DNA of 12,181 nt from Methanosarcinales archaeon (GTDB lineage Archaea > Halobacteriota > Methanosarcinia > DSM-18856 > Methermicoccaceae). The notes under the pieces were generated by a model. That model saw only the letters and a program-made list of their open reading frames with translations. It had not been told where the DNA came from and made no database searches. The stretch spans positions 1 to 12,181 of the forward strand of contig QMVI01000015.1 of NCBI GenBank assembly GCA_003661015.1. The letters are read 5' to 3'. Below are positions 1 to 6,657 of this stretch, piece by piece. A program made the translations under genes and the position numbers. The first letter of the stretch is position 1; every line of letters starts with the position of its first letter.

Positions 1-151
1 CCTCCACCTTCAAAGCTTTTTCAATCTTCAAAGCGGTTGATTTTGGAACAAACGGATATACCACAACATAATCCTCTGTGCATGAAGCAAACACACCTAT
101 GCTTGAACTACCCTCAAGCTCAATCTTCTTTTCTTCGATTATTTCGCTCAA
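1..151 (-). CDS. eif6: Translation initiation factor aIF6, N-terminal part (runs off left edge)
   Basis: About 50 N-terminal residues are visible. After a short lead come the motifs GSSSIGVFASCTEDYVVV and VPKSTALKIEKALKVE, which match the first repeat of the archaeal/eukaryotic IF6 family. aIF6 binds the large ribosomal subunit and blocks premature joining of the subunits. The in-frame start is TTG at 151, three bases after the L31e stop; the ATG overlapping that stop is in another frame and soon meets a TGA. The order L39e, L31e, aIF6 is a widely conserved archaeal arrangement and supports the call. The 3' end lies outside the window. The family call is fairly sure, the exact start less so. 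Confidence 0.82.
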   Translation of the reverse strand, partial: MSEIIEEKKIELEGSSSIGVFASCTEDYVVVYPFVPKSTALKIEKALKVE

Positions 152-154
152 CTT

Positions 155-412
155 TCATTCACCTACAAGTTCAGCTTCGACCGTTCCATCCTCCAACTTC
201 ACAGCCCTAACACGTATTCTTGAAGGTGGCTTTTGTATCCCTCTTTCCCATATCTTCTCATTGATGCTCTTATCAAGCTTTATCATCTCTGGGTCAGTTT
301 TTGTATGTCTTGAAAGGAATATGTAAACCTCCTTTATTGCCCTATTCGCCCTTTTCCACCGGGGAGCACGCTTCGCAGCCCTGAGTGGAATCGTGTATAT
401 CCTCTCTTCCAT
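155..412 (-). CDS. rpl31e: Large ribosomal subunit protein eL31 (L31e)
   Basis: An 85-residue protein starting MEERIYTIPLRAAKRAPRWK, with RANRAIKEVYIFLSRH and a central stretch on loading and spacing of basic residues typical of archaeal/eukaryotic L31e; it sits near the polypeptide exit of the 50S subunit. The open frame reaches upstream to 505, but those 31 codons lie over L39e in another frame and do not look like L31e. The ATG at 412 gives the family's usual length and has a purine-rich GGTGGGA site just upstream. It lies 11 bases after the L39e stop and ends in TGA, followed at once by aIF6. No oddities seen. Confidence 0.95.
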   Translation of the reverse strand: MEERIYTIPLRAAKRAPRWKRANRAIKEVYIFLSRHTKTDPEMIKLDKSINEKIWERGIQKPPSRIRVRAVKLEDGTVEAELVGE

Positions 413-423
413 GAAGTCCCACC

Positions 424-576
424 TCACTTTTTCAATGTTGTCCTTCTCCAATGCCTTCTCTTTGGATGTCTCACAAATCTTCTGTTCGTTTTTATGATGA
501 CCCAAACTGGCACTCTTGAATTCTGTTTGTTCCTTTTTGCAAGGAAAAGTTTTAGACCTTTTGTTTTCTTGCCCAT
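424..576 (-). CDS. rpl39e: Large ribosomal subunit protein eL39 (L39e)
   Basis: A 50-residue, strongly basic protein translated by hand: it starts MGKKTKGLKLFLAKRNKQN, passes through the hallmark VPVWVIIKTNRRFVRHPKRR and ends HWRRTTLKK before TGA at 426-424. This is a full-length L39e, one of the smallest ribosomal proteins, lining the exit tunnel. It is easily missed because of its size and because the L31e frame runs openly across part of it. ATG at 576 lies one base beyond the TGA that I take as the true end of the upstream PP-loop gene, with a GAGGTATGAT purine-rich site before it. It belongs to the S19e-to-aIF6 operon. Confidence 0.95.
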   Translation of the reverse strand: MGKKTKGLKLFLAKRNKQNSRVPVWVIIKTNRRFVRHPKRRHWRRTTLKK

Positions 577-577
577 A

Positions 578-1162
578 TCATACCTCCTACTTCATTGCCA
601 ATATCTTTGATTGAGTGTGTTCCCTCGGGAATATTTCTTCCGCTTTATTTCTTAACATTATCCTTAGTTCCTCTTCATAATCAGCTTTATGCATCTCCTT
701 ACTCTCTCTTTCCTCAATTTCGAAGACCATAGCAACTATCCTATTCAAAGTCTTTCTACCATAACCAAGCAACGGCCTTACATACTCTACTCCATGTCTG
801 TCCTCGAGACTTTGAGTCTCAGAAAGAGAGAGCATCGGAACCCTATCATCTCTTCTCGTACCATCTGCCACAATAGGAAACATACTCGCAACTCTTTCAA
901 GTGCCTGTCGGTGCAAATGATTTATAGCTCTTCTTGGATTCCCGTCTGCGATACTTATTTCCACCGCTTCATCTAATATCTCTCTGTCCATTTTAATCAC
1001 TCTGTGGGGCAGTCCTATGATATTGGAAGCCTTCTCAGCCTCTTTCCAACCCTCTCCTACGCCAAACGTTATCGTTACAAGCTCGACATCAAACATCTAC
1101 GAGAGCATAAGTGATGCGAGTGCGCTATCTTTACCTCCGCTAAACAGTACGCATACACTCAT
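578..1162 (-). CDS. PP-loop ATPase (adenine nucleotide alpha hydrolase superfamily, DUF7411-like) with an in-frame TAG at codon 22
   Basis: The frame starts at ATG 1162 (one base after the PDCD5 stop). Residues 8-13 are SGGKDS, the pyrophosphate-binding PP-loop. TAG is codon 22 (1097-1099). The frame then continues with MFDVELVTITFG, ADGTRRDDRVP and YVRPLLGYGRKTLNR, ending HTQSKILAMK. Without reading through the TAG, the second part begins at ATG 1096 and lacks the nucleotide-binding loop, so it could not work. An apparent terminal TAG (589-587) is followed by two codons and TGA (580-578). The protein is 194 residues if TAG is sense, or ends at 587 otherwise. Related archaeal genes occupy the same place between PDCD5 and L39e; their substrate is not known to me, though PP-loop enzymes often adenylate RNA or protein. 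I infer one intact gene with pyrrolysine at 22 and 192. Confidence 0.85.
587..589 (-). other. Apparent terminal TAG followed by TGA three codons later
   Basis: The PP-loop gene reads AAG TAG GAG GTA TGA here. If TAG is sense, the protein gains three residues (Pyl-Glu-Val) and ends at TGA 580-578, one base before the L39e ATG. Under the standard code this would be a plain stop. Confidence 0.6.
1097..1099 (-). other. In-frame amber codon in PP-loop ATPase, probable pyrrolysine
   Basis: TAG is codon 22 of a frame that is open on both sides and carries the PP-loop before it and the rest of the domain after it. The next codon is ATG, which leads simple gene callers to start too late. There is no frameshift nearby. 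I saw no obvious stem-loop just downstream, though I could not fold the RNA. Confidence 0.75.
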
Positions 1163-1163
1163 A

Positions 1164-1502
1164 TCACTTTCTTGCTATCTTTATGTCCTTTCTCTTGGAT
1201 ACGAGTCTTCCCAACATCGCCTTTAGTTTGGCATCAGTTATTTTCTCTCTTATTCTTCCAGTATTTGCAAGTGCAACAAGTTGATTCTCTATTTGCTCAA
1301 CCAATTCTGGCCTTGTGAGTTTGAGGGTATTGAGTCTATCTCTTGCTTCAGATGTCAGTATCATCCTAAGAACTGCCTGCTTCTGAGCTTCAAGCTCCAT
1401 TTTTATTCTTTCTCTCTCTGCTGCTTCCATCTGCTCCTTCATCATAATTTCTTGAAGTTCTGCAAGCCGTCTCTTCTTTATCTCATCAAGTTCCTCATCC
1501 AT
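1164..1502 (-). CDS. PDCD5 family DNA-binding protein
   Basis: A 112-residue protein, usual for the archaeal PDCD5/TFAR19 family (for example MTH1615). The N-terminal third is a charged, coiled helix (EIKKRRLAELQEIMMKEQ), followed by the three-helix core with ILTSEARDRLNTLKLTRPEL and VALANTGRIREKITDAKLK. These are basic nucleic-acid-binding proteins of uncertain cellular role; the human relative is linked to chaperonin and apoptosis. ATG 1502 is set by a strong GGGGGAGGT Shine-Dalgarno site just downstream of the S19e stop. It ends in TGA, and the PP-loop ATG follows one base later, so the genes are probably co-translated. The position directly after S19e is a conserved archaeal arrangement. 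Confidence 0.93.
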   Translation of the reverse strand: MDEELDEIKKRRLAELQEIMMKEQMEAAERERIKMELEAQKQAVLRMILTSEARDRLNTLKLTRPELVEQIENQLVALANTGRIREKITDAKLKAMLGRLVSKRKDIKIARK

Positions 1503-1515
1503 AATTACCTCCCCC

Positions 1516-1971
1516 TCAACAGTACTTTGAGAGCTCAGGTCTTTCCTTCACAAGCTCTTTCATAATTTCATATGCTATGTTATCTAAATAAGACTGTCCC
1601 TTGGGTGTGATTGCTCTTCCGCCCTCAACCTTTTTCACTAAGCCAGCCTTCTCAAGTTGTTGGAGAGCTTCTCTTATAATCGAACCACTTCCTTTTGCAA
1701 AGCGTGGTGGAACGGTTCCCTTTCTTCTGTACCTGCCACCATAATACGTCCTAAGTCTTGAAACTCCGACTGGGCCATCTATGTATATTCTACGGAGTAA
1801 AGAGGCACACCTGATGTACCACCAATCCGGATCTGTGGGGGGAAGTTCCTTGTGGACACCAGCCTTGACAAAATCTATCCACTCTGGCTTTTCCACTATT
1901 CCTTCTTCCTTTAGTTTCTCTGCTGTTCTCTTGATCAGTCTATCCGCGGGAACATCATAAACAGTAACCAT
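1516..1971 (-). CDS. rps19e: Small ribosomal subunit protein eS19 (S19e)
   Basis: A 151-residue protein with the S19e signature: MVTVYDVPADRLIKRTAEKL, then PEWIDFVKAG, PTDPDWWYIRCASLLRRIY, DGPVGVSRLRTYYGGR and the glycine/basic region KGTVPPRFAKGSGSIIREAL. The C-terminal winged-helix portion contains LEKAGLVKK and GRAITPKGQSYLD. It is a late-assembling 30S head protein found in archaea and eukaryotes. Full length, ATG start, TGA stop. It is the first gene of the leftward translation operon, with a TATA-like element about 26-30 bases upstream in the short divergent gap shared with nrpR. Confidence 0.96.
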   Translation of the reverse strand: MVTVYDVPADRLIKRTAEKLKEEGIVEKPEWIDFVKAGVHKELPPTDPDWWYIRCASLLRRIYIDGPVGVSRLRTYYGGRYRRKGTVPPRFAKGSGSIIREALQQLEKAGLVKKVEGGRAITPKGQSYLDNIAYEIMKELVKERPELSKYC

Positions 1972-1991
1972 ATTATCCCTTAGCTTTCAAG

Positions 1992-2009
1992 GTATTTTAA
2001 TATAAAAGG
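1992..2009. promoter_or_regulatory. Divergent promoter region for rps19e (left) and nrpR (right)
   Basis: The 70-base gap between the two divergent genes holds an AT-rich core, GTATTTTAATATAAAAGG. On the plus strand TATAAAAG (2001-2008) would place transcription of nrpR near 2028, leaving a short leader with an AAGGTGAT ribosome-binding site (2029-2036). On the minus strand TTTTATATTAAAATAC lies about 26 bases from the S19e ATG, which suggests a leaderless or near-leaderless message. Inferred from spacing only. Confidence 0.55.
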
Positions 2010-2041
2010 ATTGTGCAATAATGACTGTAAGGTGATGATCG

Positions 2042-3010
2042 GTGCCCTCAGATATAAGCACTGAAAGAAAGATTATGGAGATTCTGCAGATAATGAGGGA
2101 AAGCGGGGGAGTGATTGGCTCGAGGACAATAGCTGACAAACTAAACGAGAGGGGTTATTCGATCTCTGAGAGAGGAGTACGGTATTATCTAAACCTCATG
2201 GATAAACTTGAACTAACCAAGAAAGTAGGACAGGTAGGGAGGATTATAAGTGAGAAGGGAATGAAAGAGCTTGAAGAGGGCTTTGTTGGTTATAGAGTCG
2301 GATTTATACTCTCAAAAATCGAGGAGCTGATATACAACACGACCTTCGACATCATAAACGAAAAAGGAGATGTAATTGCAAATATATCCTACATCGATAA
2401 AGACAGATTTGAGGAATTTGTTGAACTGATAAATAGTATTCCCGAATACGAATTTATCCCCACAAGGAAGGTTGCAATACTCGATGAAGATGATGTGTTT
2501 ATTCCAGAAGGTAAGGTGGGGATTGCGACGGTATGCAGCATGACATTTGATGGAGTGCTTGTAAAGAAAGGGATTCCGGTCAATGTAATGTATGGTGGAG
2601 TACTAAGGATTGTAAATAGAAGGCCCGCTGTCTTTGAGGAGCTGATGGGATACAGAGGAGTTTCGATGGACCCGATGGAAGTATTTCTTGCAAGAAAGCT
2701 CACATCTGTATCATCTGTCATCCAGCATGGAGAGGGGTGTGTGCTTGCCAACATTCGAGAAGTACCCTGCACAGCTCATGAAGAAGTGGTGAAAATCATT
2801 GAATCCATGAGAAAAGCTGGTATCTCTGGCGTTGCTGGTATCAGTGAATGTGGAGAGCCAATTTTTGGTGTTTCAACCTCTCAAGCAAGGGTTTCTATTG
2901 TGGTCTATGCAGGTCTGAATATCATGGCATTGGTTGAGGAGACAGGTATAGATATCCAAGTGTTCCCAGTATCCATCATACTAAACATCAGCAGATTCAG
3001 GGAGCTGTGA
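2042..3010 (+). CDS. nrpR: NrpR-type transcriptional repressor of nitrogen assimilation, single-domain form
   Basis: A 322-residue protein. Residues 1-75 form a winged helix (ERKIMEILQIMRESGG, SRTIADKLNERGYSISERGV). Residues about 85-320 form one NrpR domain (DUF128), with VATVCSMTFDGVLVKKGIPV-like and AGISGVAGISECGEPIFG motifs. NrpR represses nif, glnA and related genes when nitrogen is plentiful and is released by 2-oxoglutarate. Some methanogens have one protein with two NrpR domains; Methanosarcina has a DNA-binding single-domain NrpRI plus a separate NrpRII. This copy has the NrpRI layout, so a partner may be encoded elsewhere. The start is GTG 2042, with AAGGTGAT upstream and an in-frame TGA two codons before it. 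It is the first gene of a rightward run and is followed one base later by the acetyltransferase. Confidence 0.92.
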   Translation: MPSDISTERKIMEILQIMRESGGVIGSRTIADKLNERGYSISERGVRYYLNLMDKLELTKKVGQVGRIISEKGMKELEEGFVGYRVGFILSKIEELIYNTTFDIINEKGDVIANISYIDKDRFEEFVELINSIPEYEFIPTRKVAILDEDDVFIPEGKVGIATVCSMTFDGVLVKKGIPVNVMYGGVLRIVNRRPAVFEELMGYRGVSMDPMEVFLARKLTSVSSVIQHGEGCVLANIREVPCTAHEEVVKIIESMRKAGISGVAGISECGEPIFGVSTSQARVSIVVYAGLNIMALVEETGIDIQVFPVSIILNISRFREL

Positions 3011-3011
3011 G

Positions 3012-3485
3012 ATGTTGAATGTTTCCCTAAAATTCAGAAACGCAACATTTCAAGATAGAGATGAGATAGTTGAGATGCTCAAAGAGGTCGATGAGAACTT
3101 TTGTCCTCCCCTCTCATCAAGAGAAGTGGGAATTACAGAAAGGGTTGACCGGGTTCTCAAAAGAGAGGGTTCGGAATATGTACTGTGTGAAGTCGATGGA
3201 AAAATGGTTGGCATCGTTGGTTATGATATACATGAAGGGTGGGCTTACATAAATCTGCTTGCTGTTAGACCTCAATACACTGGCAAAGGAATAGGTCGCT
3301 CACTCCTCAAGACAGCTGAAAAAAGATTGGAAGAGAAAGGAATAAAACGTGTGAAGGTATGCACATGGTCAACCAATGAAAAGGCAATAATGTTATACAA
3401 ATCTCTGGGGTACTATGTGGAAGATATACTGGCTGGACATAGGGGTGAGGGTATAGACACACTCATATTTGTGAAGACGCTGTGA
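3012..3485 (+). CDS. GNAT family N-acetyltransferase (RimI-like)
   Basis: A 157-residue single GNAT domain. The acetyl-CoA-binding motif A is at residues 86-98 (RPQYTGKGIGRSL), preceded by the β4 strand AYINLLAVRP and followed by KRVKVCTWSTNEKAIMLYKSLGY, the motif B region. This family moves an acetyl group from acetyl-CoA to an amine. The closest general type is RimI/Ard1-like N-terminal protein acetyltransferases, but small-molecule or lysine targets are possible and the sequence does not decide. ATG 3012 lies one base after the nrpR stop, so it is probably translated from the same message. Ends in TGA. Confidence 0.88.
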   Translation: MLNVSLKFRNATFQDRDEIVEMLKEVDENFCPPLSSREVGITERVDRVLKREGSEYVLCEVDGKMVGIVGYDIHEGWAYINLLAVRPQYTGKGIGRSLLKTAEKRLEEKGIKRVKVCTWSTNEKAIMLYKSLGYYVEDILAGHRGEGIDTLIFVKTL

Positions 3486-3494
3486 GGGTTTTAG

Positions 3495-4175
3495 TTGTGC
3501 AAGGAATGTGAAAGAAAGATTTCGCTGTATTTTGACAAGAAACATATGTTATCAATACAGGAAAAAGTTGCAAACACGGTTAGACTGGACAATTCGCCGG
3601 AAGAAATAAAGAAGGTCGGCGGTGTGGACTGTGCATATGTGGATGATTTGGTGGTTAGTGCGTGTGTTATTTTGGATATAACCAGCTGGAAAGTTGTGGA
3701 TACCTCGGTGGTTGTTGATGTGTGTGATTTTCCATACATTCCCTCGTTTCTCTCTTTTAGAGAAGGTCCTGCTTCTATCAGAGCGATACTGCATCTAAAA
3801 GAGAGAGCTGATCTGTTGCTTGTGAATGGTGTTGGTATTGCACATCCCCGGGGTGCAGGTTTTGCCTCACACATTGGAGTCGCTCTTGACATGCCTACGA
3901 TAGGCATAACAAAGAGGCCCTTGTGCGGAGAAATTATAGAAACAGATGGTGCTGAAAGACCCATTTTGTATGAGGGAAAGATTGTGGGATATGCCATGAG
4001 AAACATTATAGCCACTCCTGGACATAATGTGAAAACAAATGATGTGCCCCGCCTCGTCTCAGGATTGATGAGAGAACATAAATTTCCAGAGCCCCTTTAT
4101 CTGTCTCATAAACTTGCATCTGAGTTGAAAGACATCATAATAAGAATTTTATATACCAAAGATTAGAGAGGTTGA
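3495..4175 (+). CDS. nfi: Endonuclease V (deoxyinosine 3'-endonuclease) with Asp-to-Asn change at a catalytic site
   Basis: Endonuclease V nicks DNA (RNA in some lineages) near inosine. Family motifs are in order: GGVDCAY (Asp45), FPYIPSFLSFREGPA (Glu90), GIAHPRGAGFASH (residues 114-126), PTIGITKRPLCGE (Lys140), ATPGHNVK and FPEPLYLSHKLASE. The strongly conserved (V/I)DG-x-G preceding HPR is VNGVG here: the Asp matching Asp110 of the Thermotoga enzyme is Asn111 (AAT, 3825-3827). This should weaken metal binding and perhaps cleavage. TTG 3495 gives the usual N-terminal length and has GAGGG upstream (3484-3488). An apparent stop TAG (4164-4166) is followed by two codons and TGA at 4173-4175; with TAG as sense the protein is 226 residues, otherwise it ends at 4166 with 223. 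It lies between the GNAT and response regulator genes. Confidence 0.9.
4164..4166 (+). other. Apparent terminal TAG of endonuclease V, with TGA three codons later
   Basis: The sequence is GAT TAG AGA GGT TGA. If TAG is sense, the protein ends Pyl-Arg-Gly at TGA 4173-4175, two bases before the GTG start I prefer for the response regulator. The GAGAGGT over these codons also serves as that gene's ribosome-binding site. Confidence 0.55.
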
Positions 4176-4177
4176 AT

Positions 4178-4585
4178 GTGAAAATGGTTAAGATACTGTT
4201 GATAGAAGATGACAAATCCTTTATCGAACTGTTCAGAGAGTTTCTTGATATGAAGTATCCTCATGTTGAATTGCGCCATGCAGGCAGTGTAGATGAGGGA
4301 ATAAAGTTGTACAAAGAGATGTACAAAAATAAAAAGCCAGATATTGTTTTAATTGACTACAATATTCCCGGTGGGGGTGGACTCACACTTCTTACGAAGA
4401 TTAAAGAGATTGACCCTGATGCAAAGACATACATCCTCACAGCTCATGCAACACAAGAACAGACTAAAAAGAGTATAGAAGCGGGAGCTATTGAGGTGAT
4501 AGAGAAGCAATACGAATTCTCGAAAACAGTTGATAGTGTTGTTAAGTATTTGGGGGATGAGTCATGCAAATCAGAGAGCAAGTGA
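4178..4585 (+). CDS. Single-domain response regulator (REC/CheY-like)
   Basis: A receiver domain with no output domain (about 135 residues). The acidic pocket is in ILLIEDDKSF. The phospho-acceptor Asp is in VLIDYNIPGGGGL (residue 60 from this start), Thr is in ILTAHA and the conserved Lys is in EVIEKQYEF. A phosphate from the adjacent kinase is the likely input. With no DNA-binding domain it probably acts by protein contact or phosphotransfer. The frame opens at TTG 4172, but GTG 4178 has GAGAGGT about five bases upstream and ATG 4184 is also possible. It ends in TGA inside the start of the kinase gene; the 22-base overlap with that ATG suggests translational coupling. Confidence 0.92.
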   Translation: MKMVKILLIEDDKSFIELFREFLDMKYPHVELRHAGSVDEGIKLYKEMYKNKKPDIVLIDYNIPGGGGLTLLTKIKEIDPDAKTYILTAHATQEQTKKSIEAGAIEVIEKQYEFSKTVDSVVKYLGDESCKSESK

Positions 4586-6645
4586 GAGATTCGAAGTTCG
4601 TAGTTATTGTAATAAAGGGGGAGGAGATAATCGTTGATATTGATGGAGAGAGAACTATTCATGACCGCTCTTCTCTCATGTCTGCTCTTCCAGAGTTATT
4701 TGAAGGTAATATAGGTGAAAGGAAAATTTTTGGAAAGGAGTGGAAACAGATATGCGATGATTTGATAGTTGGGTACTCAAAACTGATGAAACCACCACTC
4801 CCGGTTTTTCAATCAATTCTTTCAGACATGGAAGAGGGGTTCTTCATAATAGACCTTTCAACTGGCAATTAGTTGCTAAATCAACATATAGAAAAAACAC
4901 TCAACATCAGGAGTGAGGAAGTAAACAAGAATCCAGAGATATTGCTGAGCAAGATAAACCGAGAAGACAGGAAAAAACTTCAGAAAGTTGTTCAGGACAT
5001 CAGAGAAGGCAAGACGACCAGACTGTATCATGAAGCAAAGCTGGTCGATGGGGATATAACAAAAGACATTGAGATAGTATTGATTCCTATCGGAACTGAC
5101 CGACCATTTGCAATCATGGGGATTGCAAGAGATATCACACATAAAAAGGAATGGGAGAAAGAAATAATAGAGAAATATGAAGGTTGGAAGATTGCATTCG
5201 ATTCTGTACCAGATCCAATAACAATACACGATAAAAACTTCACAATCCTCCAAGCAAACAAATCTGTATTTGACATTTTACCAGATGTCGATGTTGTGGG
5301 AAGGAAGTGCTATGAGGTTTTCCATAATGCAGATAGCCCCCCAGATTTCTGTCCATGTATTAAAACGTTAGAGGATGGACAGACGCATTCTGTCGAAATG
5401 TGTGAAGAGAGGCTGGGGGGAATATTCAACGTTACCACATCCCCCATAATAAAAGAAGGCAAGATAGTGGGGGCAGTCCATATTCTGCACAATGTAAGTG
5501 AGCAGAAGGAGATGACCAAGAAACTCAGAGAGTCCGAGGCAAGATACAGATATGTCTTCGAAAGATTGCCCCTCGCTTTTATTGTATGGGATACGGACAC
5601 AAAGGTGATTGAATGGAACAAGACTGCTGAAAAATTGTTTGGCTGGAAGAGAGATGAAGTGGTTGGAAAAAGTTTTTTTGACCTCATAATACCGGAGGAC
5701 GAGGAAGAGCTTGTCCAGAATGTGGTGGAGAACCTCCTCAAAGGAGTGCAGAATATCTGTGAAAACAAAAATCTGACGAAAGATGGAAGAACAATCGTAT
5801 GCAGGTGGCATAACACACCAATTTTCGGAGAGGATGGAGGAGTTGTTTATGTACTTTCGATGGGAGAAGACGTGACAGACAAGATAAGACTCAAAGAGAG
5901 AAAAAAAGAACTTGAGGAACAATTAACAGAGGCAGAAAAACTTGCTGCAATAGGGGAGTTTGCTGCTGGAGTGGCTCACGAGGTGAATAACCCTCTAACA
6001 GCAATCATAAACTATGCCGAACTTCTTCTTGACGATGCAGAGAAAGAAGAAGAGAAGGAATACCTAGGTGGGATAATCAAAGAAGGAAAGAGAATCAGAG
6101 ACATAGTCAGAAGACTCCTGTCTTTCTCAAGAAAAGAAAAACCAAACTTAGAGAGGATTCATCTTGATGAGGTTGTAGAGGAAACATTGAAACTTGTGAA
6201 GTACGAACTCGATAAGAAAAAAATATGTGTTGAAAAGGAATACAGAGCTATGCCATTTATATATGCAGATAAGAACATGATGAAGCAGGTTTTTCTCAAC
6301 CTTTTCACGAATTCGATTCATGCCCTTGATAAAAAACAAAGTTCTGAGAAACTCATAAAAATAGCAGTGGATACAACAAAAGAAAAGGAGTATCTAAGAA
6401 TAATGTTTGAAGATAATGGAATCGGTATAAAGAAGGAACATTTGAATAGAATTTTCGACCCATTCTTCACAACAAAACGTATGGGAACCGGTCTTGGACT
6501 GTCTCTTGTGCATGGAATTGTGAAATCCCATGGTGGAGTCATCAGGGTTGAGAGTGAGGAGGGTATTTACACAAGATTCAAAATACTACTCCCTATTGTG
6601 CCTCCATTCGAAACTCGGGAGAATGTTTATAAATTCATAGTTTGA
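4564..6645 (+). CDS. PAS-domain sensor histidine kinase interrupted by one in-frame TAG (codon 103)
   Basis: Read through TAG (4870-4872), this is a 693-residue kinase with no clear membrane helix, so probably cytosolic. Residues 1-85 are not recognised. PAS1 (about 88-196) starts ILSDMEEGFFIIDLSTGN just before the TAG and ends MGIARDITHKKEWEK. PAS2 (about 205-315) has four cysteines (249, 263, 265, 280), including FCPC. PAS3 (about 322-440) ends MGEDVTDK. HisKA follows with phospho-acceptor His472 in GVAHEVNNPL. HATPase has an N box (Asn583 in NLFTNSIHAL), DNGIGI (617 on), FDPFFTTK and GTGLGL (641 on). ATG 4564 has GGGGGATGAG upstream and overlaps the response regulator. A standard-code reading gives a 102-residue fragment and a 590-residue piece from TTG 4873 with a beheaded PAS. 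It ends in TGA. The signal is unknown. Confidence 0.9.
4870..4872 (+). other. In-frame amber codon in histidine kinase PAS1, probable pyrrolysine
   Basis: The codons are GGC AAT TAG TTG CTA AAT. The TAG sits at the turn after the first PAS strands, with the matching remainder of the domain following in the same frame. The next codon is TTG, a possible start, which hides the interruption from gene callers. No other frame disruption is seen in 694 codons. Confidence 0.75.
6626..6635 (+). promoter_or_regulatory. TATA box for the ACT/DUF5612 gene
   Basis: TTTATAAATT lies in the last codons of the kinase gene, centred about 28 bases upstream of ATG 6658. That spacing fits an archaeal promoter giving a leaderless transcript. 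The 12-base gap before the ATG has no good ribosome-binding site, which agrees with this. Inferred from sequence and spacing. Confidence 0.5.
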
Positions 6646-6657
6646 AGTTGAGTTTTA

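Noticed and set aside
413..505. Upstream extension of the L31e frame (31 extra codons)
   Set aside because: It lies over L39e in another frame and is unlike L31e; ATG 412 gives the family length.
1281..1565. A 94-residue open frame on the plus strand
   Set aside because: It is antisense to PDCD5, has low-complexity composition and no recognisable domain; a shadow of the coding strand.
1991..2009. NrpR operator (GGTA with a spaced TACC) in the nrpR promoter
   Set aside because: GGTA is present but no matching TACC half follows at a suitable distance.
3492..3494. TAG in frame just before the endonuclease V TTG as another internal pyrrolysine
   Set aside because: Upstream of it only two codons remain before an in-frame TGA, with no start codon, so it lies outside the coding region.
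4873..4930. A pyrrolysine-insertion stem-loop downstream of the TAG
   Set aside because: I saw no clear inverted repeat by eye, and a genome-wide code would not need one.
4564..6645. Histidine kinase as a pseudogene
   Set aside because: Only a TAG is present: no TGA, TAA or frameshift in 694 codons, all kinase motifs intact, and a second unrelated gene shows the same kind of break.
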